A stretch of 64,000 nucleotides of DNA from NCBI RefSeq assembly GCF_000819565.1, contig NZ_CP004393.1:4402001-4466000 (forward strand), written 5' to 3'. Source of the stretch: Celeribacter indicus (GTDB lineage Bacteria > Pseudomonadota > Alphaproteobacteria > Rhodobacterales > Rhodobacteraceae). Both the position numbers and the translations under genes were made by a program. Positions 8,978 to 18,953 of this stretch are shown one piece after another. The number at the start of each line of letters is the position of its first letter. The stretch's first letter is position 1. Under the pieces are notes generated by a model. The model made no database searches. It had not been told where the DNA came from and saw nothing but the letters and a program-made list of their open reading frames with translations.

Positions 8978-9051
8978 CTTCAACTGTCCTTTTCCGTGCG
9001 TTTCTCTGGCCTTGGATTAGACGATTTGAATCGCCCTGTCACCCGCGACGT

Positions 9052-9528
9052 TCAGCTTGCCGCCTCTTGTTCCAGATCGGCCACAAGGCGGAAGCCGATG
9101 CGCGCTGGCGCCTCTTCGGGCGCCTGTTTCGGCAGGGCGCGCAGCATCACGTTGAGCTGGGTGACATGCTGGACGAGCTGGGTCTTTGCCCCGCTCTCGT
9201 CGCAGCCATAGAAGGTCACGATATCGGGATCGAAAAAGCCGACCCCCTCGATCCGCATCACCCCCGTGTCGGAGCCGGCGAACCCCATCGCGATCTCATG
9301 TTCGCTGTCGAGCTGCTCCTCGAAATTCTGGATGTAGAGGATGAGGCGCTCGTAAGCCCATTCGGCCGGGCTCTTTTCCTGAAGCGGCTTGCGGGCCACG
9401 GCGCTCGGCAGCGGCTTTTGCTCCGCCGTGCGCGGGGCGCCGGGATCCACGAGGGCGACGCGCGCCTGCGGCAGCGCCGCTTCCTCATGCGCCTCGGCTG
9501 TGGTGCGGATATCGTCCTGTCCGGCCAT
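9052..9528 (-). CDS. DUF6173-like protein of unknown function
   Basis: A soluble protein of 158 residues without signal or membrane segment. The N-terminal 50 residues are low-complexity and probably disordered; the conserved core runs from about KSPAEWAYERLILYIQNFEEQLD through GFFDPDIVTFYGCDESG to LRALPK. I believe this corresponds to DUF6173, common in Rhodobacteraceae, but the assignment is from memory of sequence pattern. ATG 9528 is separated from the upstream metallo-hydrolase stop by one base, so it is probably part of the acyl-CoA dehydrogenase operon. Confidence 0.75.
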   Translation of the reverse strand: MAGQDDIRTTAEAHEEAALPQARVALVDPGAPRTAEQKPLPSAVARKPLQEKSPAEWAYERLILYIQNFEEQLDSEHEIAMGFAGSDTGVMRIEGVGFFDPDIVTFYGCDESGAKTQLVQHVTQLNVMLRALPKQAPEEAPARIGFRLVADLEQEAAS

Positions 9529-9529
9529 G

Positions 9530-10561
9530 TCACTCTCCTGCCTGCCACAGGATCGCACCATCCTCCCTCAGCCGTCCGATGACAAGCCCCCGTGCTTCGA
9601 GATGGCGGCAATGGGCCATCGCCTCGACCATGGCGAGGCCATATTCCCCCGCACCGATCTTGCGCCGAAAGAGCACGTCGAAACATTCACAAGCGGTTCT
9701 TGGTTCCGCGAGCGCCTCGAGCAACCGGCCGAGCGCGTGTTCGTGGCCGTCGATCAGCTGGCGCAGCCGGACGGGAAGGCCGCGATACGGCAGCCGGTGA
9801 CCGGTCAGCACGAGCTGTTCCCCCGTCGCATGAGGAAGGAACTTCTGGCAGCTCTCCAGCCAGTCGCCCACCGGATCCGCGAAGGGCTCCGTGCTGTGGA
9901 TCCCGAGGTTGGGGGAGATCGCGCCGAGGAGCTGGTCGCCGCCGATCACCAGATCCCCGTCCCGGCTCCAGAAGGTCGCGTGTTCCGGCGCATGCCCGTC
10001 GCCGCAGCGCACGTCCCAGAGCCGCCCGCCGATCTCCACCGTATCGCCCTCGCGAATGCGCCTGTAGCCGAGCGGGATCGGCGCGGTGGCATCCGCGGTG
10101 TTGAAGGGACGTTCGCTGAGCCGGCTCTGGTAGATCTCGGGCGCCATGCCGCAGGAACGCCAGAAGGCGCACATCTCCGGCGTCGGCGCCTCCTGCACAT
10201 CGAGCTGGAGCATCCGCGCCATGAGATAGGCGGTGCGCGTCGTCATGAGCGAGGCGCCGTGATCGGTCATGAACCAGCCGGCAAGGCCGATATGGTCGAG
10301 GTGGTGATGGGTCGCGATGACCCGCGTCACGGGCTTCCCCGCGAGCGGGCCCGCAAGAAGCGCCTCCCAAGCCGCCCGTGTCTGCGCGGTGTCGATCCCC
10401 GTGTCCACCACACTCCACCCGTCGCCCTCGTCGAAAGCATAGACATTGACGTGGCCGAGCGGTTTCGGCATCGGCATCTGCGCCCAGAACACGCCTTCCG
10501 CAACCTCGCGCACGCCCCCCGGTTCGGGTGCATCATGGAACGTGCGGATCGGCTGGGTCAT
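9530..10561 (-). CDS. MBL-fold metallo-hydrolase
   Basis: Metallo-beta-lactamase-fold hydrolase of 343 residues. The metal-binding motif THHHLDHIG sits near residue 100, later ligands are in CGDGHAPEHATF and in LTGHRLPYRG, and a di-metal site is expected. A C-terminal helical region resembles the winged-helix tail of LACTB2-like MBL proteins. ATG 10561 overlaps the stop of the upstream acyl-CoA dehydrogenase (ATGA), so it is translationally coupled. Association with an acyl-CoA dehydrogenase suggests a thioester or lactone substrate, but that is inference. Confidence 0.88.
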   Translation of the reverse strand: MTQPIRTFHDAPEPGGVREVAEGVFWAQMPMPKPLGHVNVYAFDEGDGWSVVDTGIDTAQTRAAWEALLAGPLAGKPVTRVIATHHHLDHIGLAGWFMTDHGASLMTTRTAYLMARMLQLDVQEAPTPEMCAFWRSCGMAPEIYQSRLSERPFNTADATAPIPLGYRRIREGDTVEIGGRLWDVRCGDGHAPEHATFWSRDGDLVIGGDQLLGAISPNLGIHSTEPFADPVGDWLESCQKFLPHATGEQLVLTGHRLPYRGLPVRLRQLIDGHEHALGRLLEALAEPRTACECFDVLFRRKIGAGEYGLAMVEAMAHCRHLEARGLVIGRLREDGAILWQAGE

Positions 10562-12270
10562 GGGGCTGCAAGGTCCTCGGCACTCAGGGCATAGATGTCG
10601 GCGGCCCCAAGGCGGGCCTGCGCGAGAAGCGCGACATGTTCGGGCAACATACGCTTGATATAGAAATCCGCAAGCCGGGCGCGGGGACCGGCGCCGCCCT
10701 CCGCGATCGCCGCCTTGAGGTGGAAATGCCCACCGAGCACCCGCGCAAAGGCGCGCAGGAAGGGCACGGCCCCTGCGAACCGGTCGTTGAGCGGCAGGGC
10801 CACCATCTCCTCGGTCGCCTCGCGCAGCGTCTCTGCCGCGTCCCAGACCGCCTTGGCCCGTTTCGGCAGGGTCGCGCGCGCCGCCTCTGCAAAGCTCTCG
10901 ATCTCGTCGAGCAAGGCAAAGGCGGCCTCGCCCCCGTCCGCCAGCTTGCGCCCGACGAAATCCATCGCCTGAATGCCGTTGGTGCCTTCGTAGATCGAGG
11001 TGATCCGCGCATCCCGCGCATATTGCGCCGCGCCGGCCTCCTCGACAAAGCCCATGCCGCCATGGACCTGCACCCCGGTCTGGGCGACTTCGTGGCCGAT
11101 ATCGGTCGAGAAGGCCTTTGCCACCGGAATGAGGAACGCCCCCCGCGCCTGCTGCTCGGGTTCCGTGCGTCCGAGATCGAGCGCCACGCCGCAGGCCAGC
11201 GAAATCGCCCGCGCCACATAGGTCTCCGCGCGCATGGTGGCGAGCATCCGGCGCACGTCGGCATGGTCGATGATCCCCGCGCCCTCGCGCCCGAGCGGTG
11301 ATCTGCCCTGCACCCGCTCCACGGCATAGGCCAGCGCCTTCTGCGTCGCGGCCTCGGCCACGCCCACGCCCTGCACCGCCACGCCGAGACGGGCGTTGTT
11401 CATCATCGTGAACATGCACCTCATGCCCTCGTGCTCCTCGCCCACGAGCCAGCCCGTCGCCCCGTCATATTGCATGACGCAGGTCGGAGAGCCGTGAATT
11501 CCGAGCTTGTGCTCGAGGCTCACGACATGAAGACTGTTGCGCGCCCCGGCCTTCCCCTCCGCATCGGGCAGGAATTTCGGCACCATGAAGAGCGAAATGC
11601 CCTTGGTTCCCGGCCCGCCATCCGGCAGCCGCGCGAGCACGAGATGACAGACGTTTTCGGCGAAATCGTTATCGCCCCAGGTGATGAAGATCTTCTGGCC
11701 GGTGATGCGATAGGTGCCGTCGCCGTTGCGCTCGGCCCGCGTCGTCAGCGCCCCCACATCCGATCCCGCGCCGCTTTCCGTGAGATTCATCGTGCCGCAC
11801 CAGTCGCCGGAAATCAGCTTCGGGATATAGAGCGCGCAGAGCTCCTCCGAGGCGTGATGTTCGAGCGCCTCGATCTGACCCTGGGTCATCAACGGCTGGA
11901 GCGAGAGCGACAGGCAGGCGCCCGCCATCATCTCGTTGACCGCCGTCGCCACCGCAAGCGGCAGGCCAAGTCCGCCATTGGCCTCCTGCGCGAGCATGCC
12001 GATCCAACCGCCTTCGGCGATCCTGGCGATGCCCTCCGCGAATCCCGGCGAGGTATGCACCACCCCGTCCTCGAGCACCGCGGGATGGAGATCTCCGCCC
12101 CGGTCGAGCGGCGCGATGACGTCGCTGGCGAGCTTTCCCGCCTCCTCGAGGATGGCTGCGACGGTCTCCGCGTCGAGTTCCGCGAAGGCCGGACTTTTCA
12201 ACAGTTTGGAGAAATCGACCACATGGTCGAAAATGAACTGATACTCCGAAACCGGGGCGCGATAGGTCAT
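10558..12270 (-). CDS. Acyl-CoA dehydrogenase (FadE-like, with C-terminal extension)
   Basis: FAD-dependent dehydrogenation of acyl-CoA, with electrons passed to ETF and then to the ETF-QO encoded at 3.6 kb. The 570-residue protein has the long architecture with an N-terminal lead (SEYQFIFDHVVDF), the core FAD-binding signature NLTESGAGSDVGAL, the FITWGDND segment, and a C-terminal helical extension after the IYEGTNGIQAMDFVGRKL motif. ATG 12270 is preceded by AGGAGG. Chain-length preference cannot be called. Confidence 0.92.
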   Translation of the reverse strand: MTYRAPVSEYQFIFDHVVDFSKLLKSPAFAELDAETVAAILEEAGKLASDVIAPLDRGGDLHPAVLEDGVVHTSPGFAEGIARIAEGGWIGMLAQEANGGLGLPLAVATAVNEMMAGACLSLSLQPLMTQGQIEALEHHASEELCALYIPKLISGDWCGTMNLTESGAGSDVGALTTRAERNGDGTYRITGQKIFITWGDNDFAENVCHLVLARLPDGGPGTKGISLFMVPKFLPDAEGKAGARNSLHVVSLEHKLGIHGSPTCVMQYDGATGWLVGEEHEGMRCMFTMMNNARLGVAVQGVGVAEAATQKALAYAVERVQGRSPLGREGAGIIDHADVRRMLATMRAETYVARAISLACGVALDLGRTEPEQQARGAFLIPVAKAFSTDIGHEVAQTGVQVHGGMGFVEEAGAAQYARDARITSIYEGTNGIQAMDFVGRKLADGGEAAFALLDEIESFAEAARATLPKRAKAVWDAAETLREATEEMVALPLNDRFAGAVPFLRAFARVLGGHFHLKAAIAEGGAGPRARLADFYIKRMLPEHVALLAQARLGAADIYALSAEDLAAP

Positions 12271-12390
12271 CTCCGTCTCCTCCTGACACGCATGTGTCAC
12301 GCGGTTACGCGGCGCCGGAACGCGACCCGCGCCGTCAATTCGGCCTTTACCCTAACCAAGGAGGAAAAACCGCCCAACCCGAACGCTGCG

Positions 12391-12963
12391 TCACGCCCGC
12401 CCTGCATTCCCGGAGAGAAGCGCCGGGCTCACGCCCAGCGAGGAGAGCGCCGCCTCCCACTTGCCGAGATCGGGCGTCGCGAACACGATCTTCGGGTCGG
12501 CCTCGCAAATGAGCCAGCCGTTCTCCGCGATCTCCGCCTCGAGCTGTCCGGGCCCCCAGCCGGCATAGCCGAGACAGAGAAGACGCTCCGCCGGCCCGAG
12601 GCCTTCCGCCATGTCGCGCAGGATTTCCCGCGAGGCCGTCATGGCGAACCGCTCGCCCACGTCGAGCGAGGCATGGTCGGTGTTGTAATCGGCGCTGTGC
12701 AGCACGAAGCCGCGCCCCATCTCGACCGGCCCGCCGAAATGCACGGGCAGCGGACGCATCATCGGCGTCGGCTCGATATCGAGCTGCTCGAGCACGTCGC
12801 CCACGGCAATCTCCGAGGAGATCTTGTTGATCATGAGCCCCATGGCCCCTTCCTCCGAATGTGCGCAGAGGAAGACCACCGCCGTCTCGAAGCGGGCGTC
12901 GCCGATGCCGGGCATCGCGATCAGGAGCTTGCCGGCCAGATCCTGTAAAATCTCTTTGTCCAT
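12391..12963 (-). CDS. YqgE/AlgH family protein
   Basis: A 190-residue conserved cytosolic protein of unknown biochemical role. It shows the family N terminus (LAGKLLIAMPGIGDARFE), the early VVFLCAHSEEGAMGLMINK block, the FGGPVEMGRGFVLH motif and the C-terminal YAGWGPGQLEAEI block. Length matches the family. The start lies 144 bp from the divergent DsbD-N-like gene, so the intervening region should carry two promoters. Confidence 0.93.
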   Translation of the reverse strand: MDKEILQDLAGKLLIAMPGIGDARFETAVVFLCAHSEEGAMGLMINKISSEIAVGDVLEQLDIEPTPMMRPLPVHFGGPVEMGRGFVLHSADYNTDHASLDVGERFAMTASREILRDMAEGLGPAERLLCLGYAGWGPGQLEAEIAENGWLICEADPKIVFATPDLGKWEAALSSLGVSPALLSGNAGRA

Positions 12964-13107
12964 GCCCTTACCTCACCCCATGTCCTTGCCGGGCGCAAGG
13001 GCCGACATCGCCCTCGATCGCGACGCGGCGGCCACATGCGCTCCGCCACGCGGCCTGTCGCCCAAAAGTGAGTTTGAGTGAGGCGGGCGCGCGCGTATAT
13101 CGGTTCC

Positions 13108-13908
13108 ATGATGAAAACGCTCTCGCTCCTGTTCCGTTCCGCCGCCCTCTGCCTCGCCCTGACGCCGCCGCTCGCGGCGCAGGAGGGGGCGGATCTCACG
13201 CGGGTGGAGGTCCTGCCCGGCTGGCAGATGGAAAACGGGCACCGCATGGCAGCACTCAGGGTGCGCCTCGCGCCGGGATGGCACACCTATTGGCGCGCTC
13301 CGGGCGAGGCCGGCATTCCGCCGAGCTTCGACTGGTCGGGATCGCGCAATGTCGCGCGGGTGACGCCGCACTGGCCTGCTCCCGCGCTCTACGACCAGAA
13401 CGGCATGTGGTATCTGGGCTACGAGCAGGAACTCGTGCTGCCGCTCGAGATCACGCCGTCGGGACCGGGCGAATTGCACCTCGCCGGGACGATGGATCTG
13501 GGCGTGTGCAACGACATCTGCGTGCCGATGCGGGCGGAGATTTCCGCGCCGCTGTCCGCCTCCGGCGACGGCGGCACGAGCGCTCCGATCCGCGCCGCGC
13601 TCGCCGACAGGCCCGAGCGGCTGTCCGGCGCCCGCTGTGAGGCGGCTCCGATCAAGGACGGGATGCGCCTCGTCGCGACGCTTGCGCTGCCCGACCTGGG
13701 GCCGCGCGAGGTGGCGGTGATCGAGCATCCCGACAAGGCGATCTGGGTCTCCGAAAGCGCGTTGCGGCGTGCGGGACAGACGGTCGAGATCGCGAGCGAT
13801 CTCGTGCCGGAGACCGCGCAGCCCTTCTTCATCGACCGCTCCGAACTGACCATCACGGTGATCGGGGGCGGCAAGGCATATGAGGCACAGGGATGCACCG
13901 GCGGCTGA
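13108..13908 (+). CDS. Exported DsbD N-terminal-domain-like protein
   Basis: A periplasmic protein of about 266 residues with a signal peptide (LLFRSAALCLALTPPLAA). The mature part matches the immunoglobulin-like nDsbD/ScsB fold: PGWHTYWRAPGEAGIPP, then a cysteine pair CNDIC at residues 134/138 within GVCNDICVP. This domain normally relays reducing equivalents, but the membrane part of DsbD and the thioredoxin domain are absent here, so it would need a partner encoded elsewhere. Starts at 13108 or 13111 are equivalent; neither has a strong ribosome-binding site. The gene converges on the RND permease gene. Confidence 0.8.
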   Translation: MMKTLSLLFRSAALCLALTPPLAAQEGADLTRVEVLPGWQMENGHRMAALRVRLAPGWHTYWRAPGEAGIPPSFDWSGSRNVARVTPHWPAPALYDQNGMWYLGYEQELVLPLEITPSGPGELHLAGTMDLGVCNDICVPMRAEISAPLSASGDGGTSAPIRAALADRPERLSGARCEAAPIKDGMRLVATLALPDLGPREVAVIEHPDKAIWVSESALRRAGQTVEIASDLVPETAQPFFIDRSELTITVIGGGKAYEAQGCTGG

Positions 13909-13953
13909 CCCCGTCGGTCCGCTTCCCATTCCCATTCCCGGCCCCGCCCGCGC

Positions 13954-16900
13954 TCAGACGGTTCGCCGCGCCCCCCGCGCCATGACCAGCGCGGCAATGC
14001 CATAGACCGCGACGAAGAACACCAGCAGCCCCAGGACGAAGATGCCCAGCGCCGTCCAGACGCCCCCGCCTCCGAATAGCGCGGGCAGCGCGCCGCGGAG
14101 CATGACCTGTCCCAGCGTCGCGATGAACCACAGAAGGGTGAAACCCGCAGCGGCGACAAGGATCTGACCGACGCGGCCAAGCCGGCGCGGACGCCCCAGC
14201 GCGCGGCGCATGGCCGCAACCTGACGCCCCACGTCGAGCTGAATCACGAGGATCGCGGGGATCAGCACCAGCACGATCGCCATTCCGAAGCCGAGACCGT
14301 AGGCCAGCGTGATCACCGTCGGCTTGAGGAACAGCGCATCCGCCGACCGTTCGTAGAGCAGCGGGCCCAGCCCCAGCACGGTCGTCATCGTCGTCAGCAT
14401 CACCGGGCGCAACCGGTCCGCGGCCGCGTCGATCACCGCCGGCACGAGCCCCCGGTCGCGCGCATATTCGTCCACGGTGGAGACGAGGACGATGGAATCG
14501 TTGATGATGATCCCGGTCATGCCGATCAGCCCGACGATGGAGAACATCGACAGCGCCATGCCCCAGATCGCATGCCCGTGGACCGCGCCGATGAGTCCGA
14601 AGGGGATCACCGACATCACGACGAGCGGCCGCGTCCAGCTCGAGAAGATCCAGGCAAGCGTGAGATAGATCCCGACGAGCACGCCGCCGAGCCCCAGCAC
14701 CGCATCGGAAATGAACTGGTCTTCCTGTTCGGACAGACCCGCGACGCGGTGGGTGATGCCGAATTCCTCGTCGAGCGCAGGAAGGATCTCGGTCGAGATC
14801 GCCTGCTGGATCTCGCTCGCCCGCGCCGCGCTGTCCTCGCTCAGATCGCCGTAGACGGAGACGATGCGCAGGCCGTTCTCGCGCCGGATGCTCGCGAACC
14901 CGGTCCGGCGCTCGACCGTCACGATATCGGAGAGCGGGACGTAGTCGCCGGTCGCCGTGCGCATCTGCGTCCGGTCGAGGAAATCGGCGGTCAGTTCGTC
15001 CTCCGGAAGCTCGACGCGGATGGCCGCGGTGCGCATGCCTTCGGGGAAGGTCGCCGCCTCGATCCCGCCCAGGCGGTGCGACAGCACGGAGCCGAGCGCG
15101 TCGGTGGTGAAGCCGAGCGCCTCGCCCTGCGGCGTCAGCTCCAGGATCAGCTCCTCCTTGTCATAGGACAGGTTGTCCTCGAGCCCGGCGACCTCGGGAA
15201 ATTGTGCGAGCCGTGCCTTGAGCGCCTCCGCCGCAGCCTTCAGCGTGACGGTATCCGCGCCGTAGAGTTCCACGTCGATGGCATCCCCGCCGGGACCGAA
15301 GAAGCCGCGCTGGAAGGAGACGGTCTCCGCGAGCGGATGGTTCACGACCTCCTCCTGGAGATCGGCGACGAAGGCGAAGGAAGAATAGGGGCGCAGGTCC
15401 GGATCGGACAGTTCGATGGTGATCCCGCCGAGCTGGTAGTCCTCCTTCGTATCCGCGCCCTCGAGGCCGCGCCCCGCGTTCGAGCCGATCTGCCCGATGG
15501 CATAGACCACGGGATTGGCGCCATACTCTTCCTCGTAGCGCGCGCCGACCGCATCGACGGCACGTTGCAACTCATCCAGCATCTCGCGCGTATCCTCGCG
15601 CACGGCACTCGGCGCCATCGCGAAATTGCCGGAGATCACCGGCTGTTCGGGCGAATTGAAGAAGCGCCATTGCACCTGCCCGGTGACGAGCAGCGATATC
15701 TGCGACATCAGCACGAGAACCGCGAGCGCCACGACCGGATAGCGCAGCCTCACCGACCAGATGAGGAGCGGACGGAACAGGCGTTCGCGGAAGATGCGAA
15801 AGCCCTTGTCGATCTGCCGCGAGGGCCAGTCGTACCAGTGGCTGCGCCCATGGCCGGCAAGCGAATGGCTGAGGTGATTGGGCAGGATGATGAAACATTC
15901 CATGAGCGAGGCGATCAGCACCACGATCACGGTGAAGGGAATGTCCGCGATCATCTCGCCGAAACGCCCGGAGATCGCCGTCAGCCCGAAGAAGGCGATG
16001 ACCGTCGTGACCGTCGAGGAGAAGACCGGCGCAAACATCCGCCGCGCGGCGTTCTCGGAGGCCTCGACTGGCCCCTCGCCCAGCCGGCGCACCCGGAAAT
16101 CGGCATGTTCCCCCACGACGATGGCGTCGTCCACGACGATCCCCAGCGTGATGATCAGCGCGAAGAGCGAGATCATGTTGAGCGTGAGGCCCGCGGCATA
16201 CATGAGGGCGATGGCGGTGAGCATCGCGACGGGAATGCCGGCCGCAACCCAGATCGCAGTGCGCGCGTTGAGAAACAGGAACAGCAGCGCAAGGACGAGC
16301 CCGAGTCCCATCGCGCCGTTCGACAGCAGCAGATCGAGCCGCGCCCTGATGGCCTCCGCCCGCGTCTGGTAGAGATCGAGCGTCACGCCCTCGGGCATGG
16401 TGGCCGCCATCTCCGCCGCCACCTCCGCGACCGTGTCCTGGATCGCGATCGCATCGCCCTTGTCGGAACGCGCGACCTGGACAGACACGGCCGGATTGGG
16501 TCCGACATAGAAGGCCTCGTTGCGGTCCACGCCCTCCACCCGGATCGTCGCCACGTCGCTGATGGTCAGTTGCGATCCGTCCTCGTTGGTCTTCAGCACG
16601 ATGCCCGCGATATCCGCCGCGGCGCGCCGTTCCACCCCCGCGCGCACCCGCGCGCCGCCGGTGCCGACATTGCCCGCGGGACTCGTATCCGCCTCGGCCG
16701 CGATGGCGCTCGCGATCTCCGCCATGGTGATATCATGCTCGATCAGGTTGAGCGTCGGCACCTCCACGATGGTCTCGCTCGCCGCGACGCCGGAAATCGT
16801 CGTGCGCGTCACACCCCTGGCAAAGAGCCGCGCGACGAGTTCGTCGGCGAACCGCGCAAGCTGGTCGAGGCCGACGGGACCGGTGATCGCAACATCGGTC

Positions 16901-17331
16901 ACCCGGTCCGTCCAGCCGCCCCAGGTCACCACGGCGTCGTCCGCGCCCTCCGGCAGTTCGGTGATCGTGTCGATCGCCGCGTTCACGTCGTCGGCCGCCC
17001 GCTGGATGTCCCAGCCGGGTTCGAATTCGAGCCGGATCGTGCCGCCGCCCTCCCTTGAGGTGGCCGAGCTTTCGACCACACCTTCAACGGCGAGCAGGGT
17101 GGGCTCCATCACCTGGATGATCGCGTTGTCGACATCATCCGGCCCGGCGCCTTCCCAGACGACGGAGACCCGCACGGTGTCCACCACCACATCGGGGAAA
17201 TATTGCGACCGCATCCGGGGCAGCGCCGTCAACCCCGCCGCGAGCAGCAGCACGAGCACAAGGTTCGCCGCCGTGCGGTGGCGGGTGAAATAGGACAGGA
17301 TGCCCCGCGCGCGGTCGAGCCCGATCGCCAT
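13954..17331 (-). CDS. RND-family efflux transporter permease
   Basis: Inner-membrane proton-driven pump of the HAE/AcrB superfamily, 1125 residues. The N-terminal helix (TAANLVLVLLLAAGLTALP) is followed by the porter domains and the TM4 proton-relay region (ITLGIVVDDAIVVGEHAD, with the paired Asp). The second half repeats the pattern with TGIIINDSIVLVSTVDEYA. It is longer than the usual 1020-1050 residues because of a C-terminal extension of about 70 residues with two more hydrophobic stretches. The adaptor gene lies 2 bp upstream on the same strand; no outer-membrane channel gene is present here. Substrate unknown. Confidence 0.92.
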   Translation of the reverse strand: MAIGLDRARGILSYFTRHRTAANLVLVLLLAAGLTALPRMRSQYFPDVVVDTVRVSVVWEGAGPDDVDNAIIQVMEPTLLAVEGVVESSATSREGGGTIRLEFEPGWDIQRAADDVNAAIDTITELPEGADDAVVTWGGWTDRVTDVAITGPVGLDQLARFADELVARLFARGVTRTTISGVAASETIVEVPTLNLIEHDITMAEIASAIAAEADTSPAGNVGTGGARVRAGVERRAAADIAGIVLKTNEDGSQLTISDVATIRVEGVDRNEAFYVGPNPAVSVQVARSDKGDAIAIQDTVAEVAAEMAATMPEGVTLDLYQTRAEAIRARLDLLLSNGAMGLGLVLALLFLFLNARTAIWVAAGIPVAMLTAIALMYAAGLTLNMISLFALIITLGIVVDDAIVVGEHADFRVRRLGEGPVEASENAARRMFAPVFSSTVTTVIAFFGLTAISGRFGEMIADIPFTVIVVLIASLMECFIILPNHLSHSLAGHGRSHWYDWPSRQIDKGFRIFRERLFRPLLIWSVRLRYPVVALAVLVLMSQISLLVTGQVQWRFFNSPEQPVISGNFAMAPSAVREDTREMLDELQRAVDAVGARYEEEYGANPVVYAIGQIGSNAGRGLEGADTKEDYQLGGITIELSDPDLRPYSSFAFVADLQEEVVNHPLAETVSFQRGFFGPGGDAIDVELYGADTVTLKAAAEALKARLAQFPEVAGLEDNLSYDKEELILELTPQGEALGFTTDALGSVLSHRLGGIEAATFPEGMRTAAIRVELPEDELTADFLDRTQMRTATGDYVPLSDIVTVERRTGFASIRRENGLRIVSVYGDLSEDSAARASEIQQAISTEILPALDEEFGITHRVAGLSEQEDQFISDAVLGLGGVLVGIYLTLAWIFSSWTRPLVVMSVIPFGLIGAVHGHAIWGMALSMFSIVGLIGMTGIIINDSIVLVSTVDEYARDRGLVPAVIDAAADRLRPVMLTTMTTVLGLGPLLYERSADALFLKPTVITLAYGLGFGMAIVLVLIPAILVIQLDVGRQVAAMRRALGRPRRLGRVGQILVAAAGFTLLWFIATLGQVMLRGALPALFGGGGVWTALGIFVLGLLVFFVAVYGIAALVMARGARRTV

Positions 17332-17333
17332 GC

Positions 17334-18815
17334 TCAGCTCCCCATCCGCTCTTCGAGCCGCGTCACGAGATCGGCGGGCACTTCCTCTGCGGCGAGCTGT
17401 TCGCGCACGCGAACGCGCATCTCCTCGGGCATGCGACTGTTGCTTTCGACGAAGTCGATCAGCCGCACCCGCTGTTCCTCGGTCAGCGTGACCATCTCCG
17501 CCGCCCCGCCATCCGCGGGGTCGCCCGCCCGGAGCTCCGTCTGTGTCTCCGCCCCGTTGATGCGCACGCGGATGCCTGCCCCGAGCAGCGGCGAACGCTC
17601 CGCGACGATCTGGCGGCCGGCAACCGGCGTGGCGGCGACGATCACGTCGTCACCCTGGCGGCGGAGCGTTTCGACCCTGACCTCCTCGAGCCGGCTCTGC
17701 GCGGTCACGGCGAGCACGGTTCCGTTTGCGGCCACCGCCGTCGCGGGCAGTAGGGCGACCTCGTCGAGCATGGGCTCCTCGATCCGGACCGTCACGAAAT
17801 CACCCGGCCGAAAGCCGGCCGCGTCATCGAGACGGGCATAAAGCATCCGCCCCGTCTGTCCCGCGGCCACGGCGGCGCTTTCGCGGACCACCTTGCCCGT
17901 CGCGACGAGATCGAGGCCGGAGACATCGAGTGTCGCGCTCACCGGCATGTGCGGCAGCGCCCCGCGGTCCACGACGAGGCGCGCATATTGTTCGGTCGAG
18001 ATGCGAAAGGCGACCTCGAGATCGCCGGGAGCGATCAGCGTGGCGAACTGTTCATTGCCGCTCAGGAGCGTGCCCATCGCGCCGGAGACCTCGCTCAGCA
18101 CCCCGTCGAAAGCGGCCGTCACCGTCATGTCGTCGAGCGTGCGCTGCATTTCATCGCGGTCGATCTCGGCGCGCAGCACATCGGTGCGGGCGGTGTCCAC
18201 CGCGGTCTGCGCATCGGCGAGGGCCTGGCGCTTGGACAGCACGGACTGGCGCGCGGAGGCCTCGGCCAGCGCCGCATCCTCGAAGGACAGGGAGCTGCCG
18301 ATGCCGCGGTCCAGAAGGCTCTGCTGCCGGTTGAGCGCGCTCGTGCGCAGATCGAGCTGGGCGCGGGCGGCGGCGAGGTCGTCTTCGGCGATCGACAGCG
18401 CGCGTTCCGCATCGCGCAGCCCCGCCTGCGCCTCCAGAAGATCCGCCTCGGCCACGCGCAGCGCGGCGGAGGCCTCCGCCGGGTCGATGCGCAGGATCAC
18501 CTCGCCCGCCCGCACCGCCCCGCCCTCCTCGAACATTTCGGCAAGGTCCACGATCCGCCCGGCTGCCGGCGCGCGCAGTTCGAGCGTGCGCCGCGCCTGT
18601 ACCGAACCGTAGCTCGTCAGCACAGGCGTGAGCGTCGTCGGTGTGACCTCCACCACATTGACGGCGAACTGACGTTCCTGCCCTTGCGGCGGCAGGCTTT
18701 CAGCGGCCAGACGTTCCTGCACTGCCGAATAGAACCGGAAGCCGGCTGCCAAGAGCAGCGCGACGGTCAGGGCGACCAGAAAAAGGCCCGTCAGGGATCG
18801 GCGGAGAAAGCGCAT
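17334..18815 (-). CDS. RND efflux periplasmic adaptor (membrane fusion protein)
   Basis: Links the RND permease to an outer-membrane channel. The 493-residue product has an N-terminal membrane anchor (LTGLFLVALTVALLLAAGF), a lipoyl half-motif (GSVQARRTLELRAPAAGRI), a long alpha-helical hairpin at about residues 120-225 rich in Ala/Glu heptads, the second lipoyl half (VTAAFDGVLSEV) and beta-barrel domains. The last 60 residues are an unusual acidic helical tail. ATG 18815 is preferred because GAGG lies 9 bp upstream; TTG 18824 would sit on top of that site. Confidence 0.9.
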   Translation of the reverse strand: MRFLRRSLTGLFLVALTVALLLAAGFRFYSAVQERLAAESLPPQGQERQFAVNVVEVTPTTLTPVLTSYGSVQARRTLELRAPAAGRIVDLAEMFEEGGAVRAGEVILRIDPAEASAALRVAEADLLEAQAGLRDAERALSIAEDDLAAARAQLDLRTSALNRQQSLLDRGIGSSLSFEDAALAEASARQSVLSKRQALADAQTAVDTARTDVLRAEIDRDEMQRTLDDMTVTAAFDGVLSEVSGAMGTLLSGNEQFATLIAPGDLEVAFRISTEQYARLVVDRGALPHMPVSATLDVSGLDLVATGKVVRESAAVAAGQTGRMLYARLDDAAGFRPGDFVTVRIEEPMLDEVALLPATAVAANGTVLAVTAQSRLEEVRVETLRRQGDDVIVAATPVAGRQIVAERSPLLGAGIRVRINGAETQTELRAGDPADGGAAEMVTLTEEQRVRLIDFVESNSRMPEEMRVRVREQLAAEEVPADLVTRLEERMGS

Positions 18816-18953
18816 TCGGTTCAACCTCGGATGTCAGAGCGCGGACGTCGGTCTCGGGCAACGGGTCCGGCAGGCATACCGGATCGCCATTGAAAAATCA
18901 TACGCATGGCGGGTCGTTTTCCGTCACGGTAAATTTTCACGTCTTTGAGAGGG

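Noticed and set aside
14572..17058. Plus-strand frame of about 828 codons opposite the RND permease
   Set aside because: Arg/Asp/His-rich antisense frame of a well-supported transporter gene; no domain recognised.
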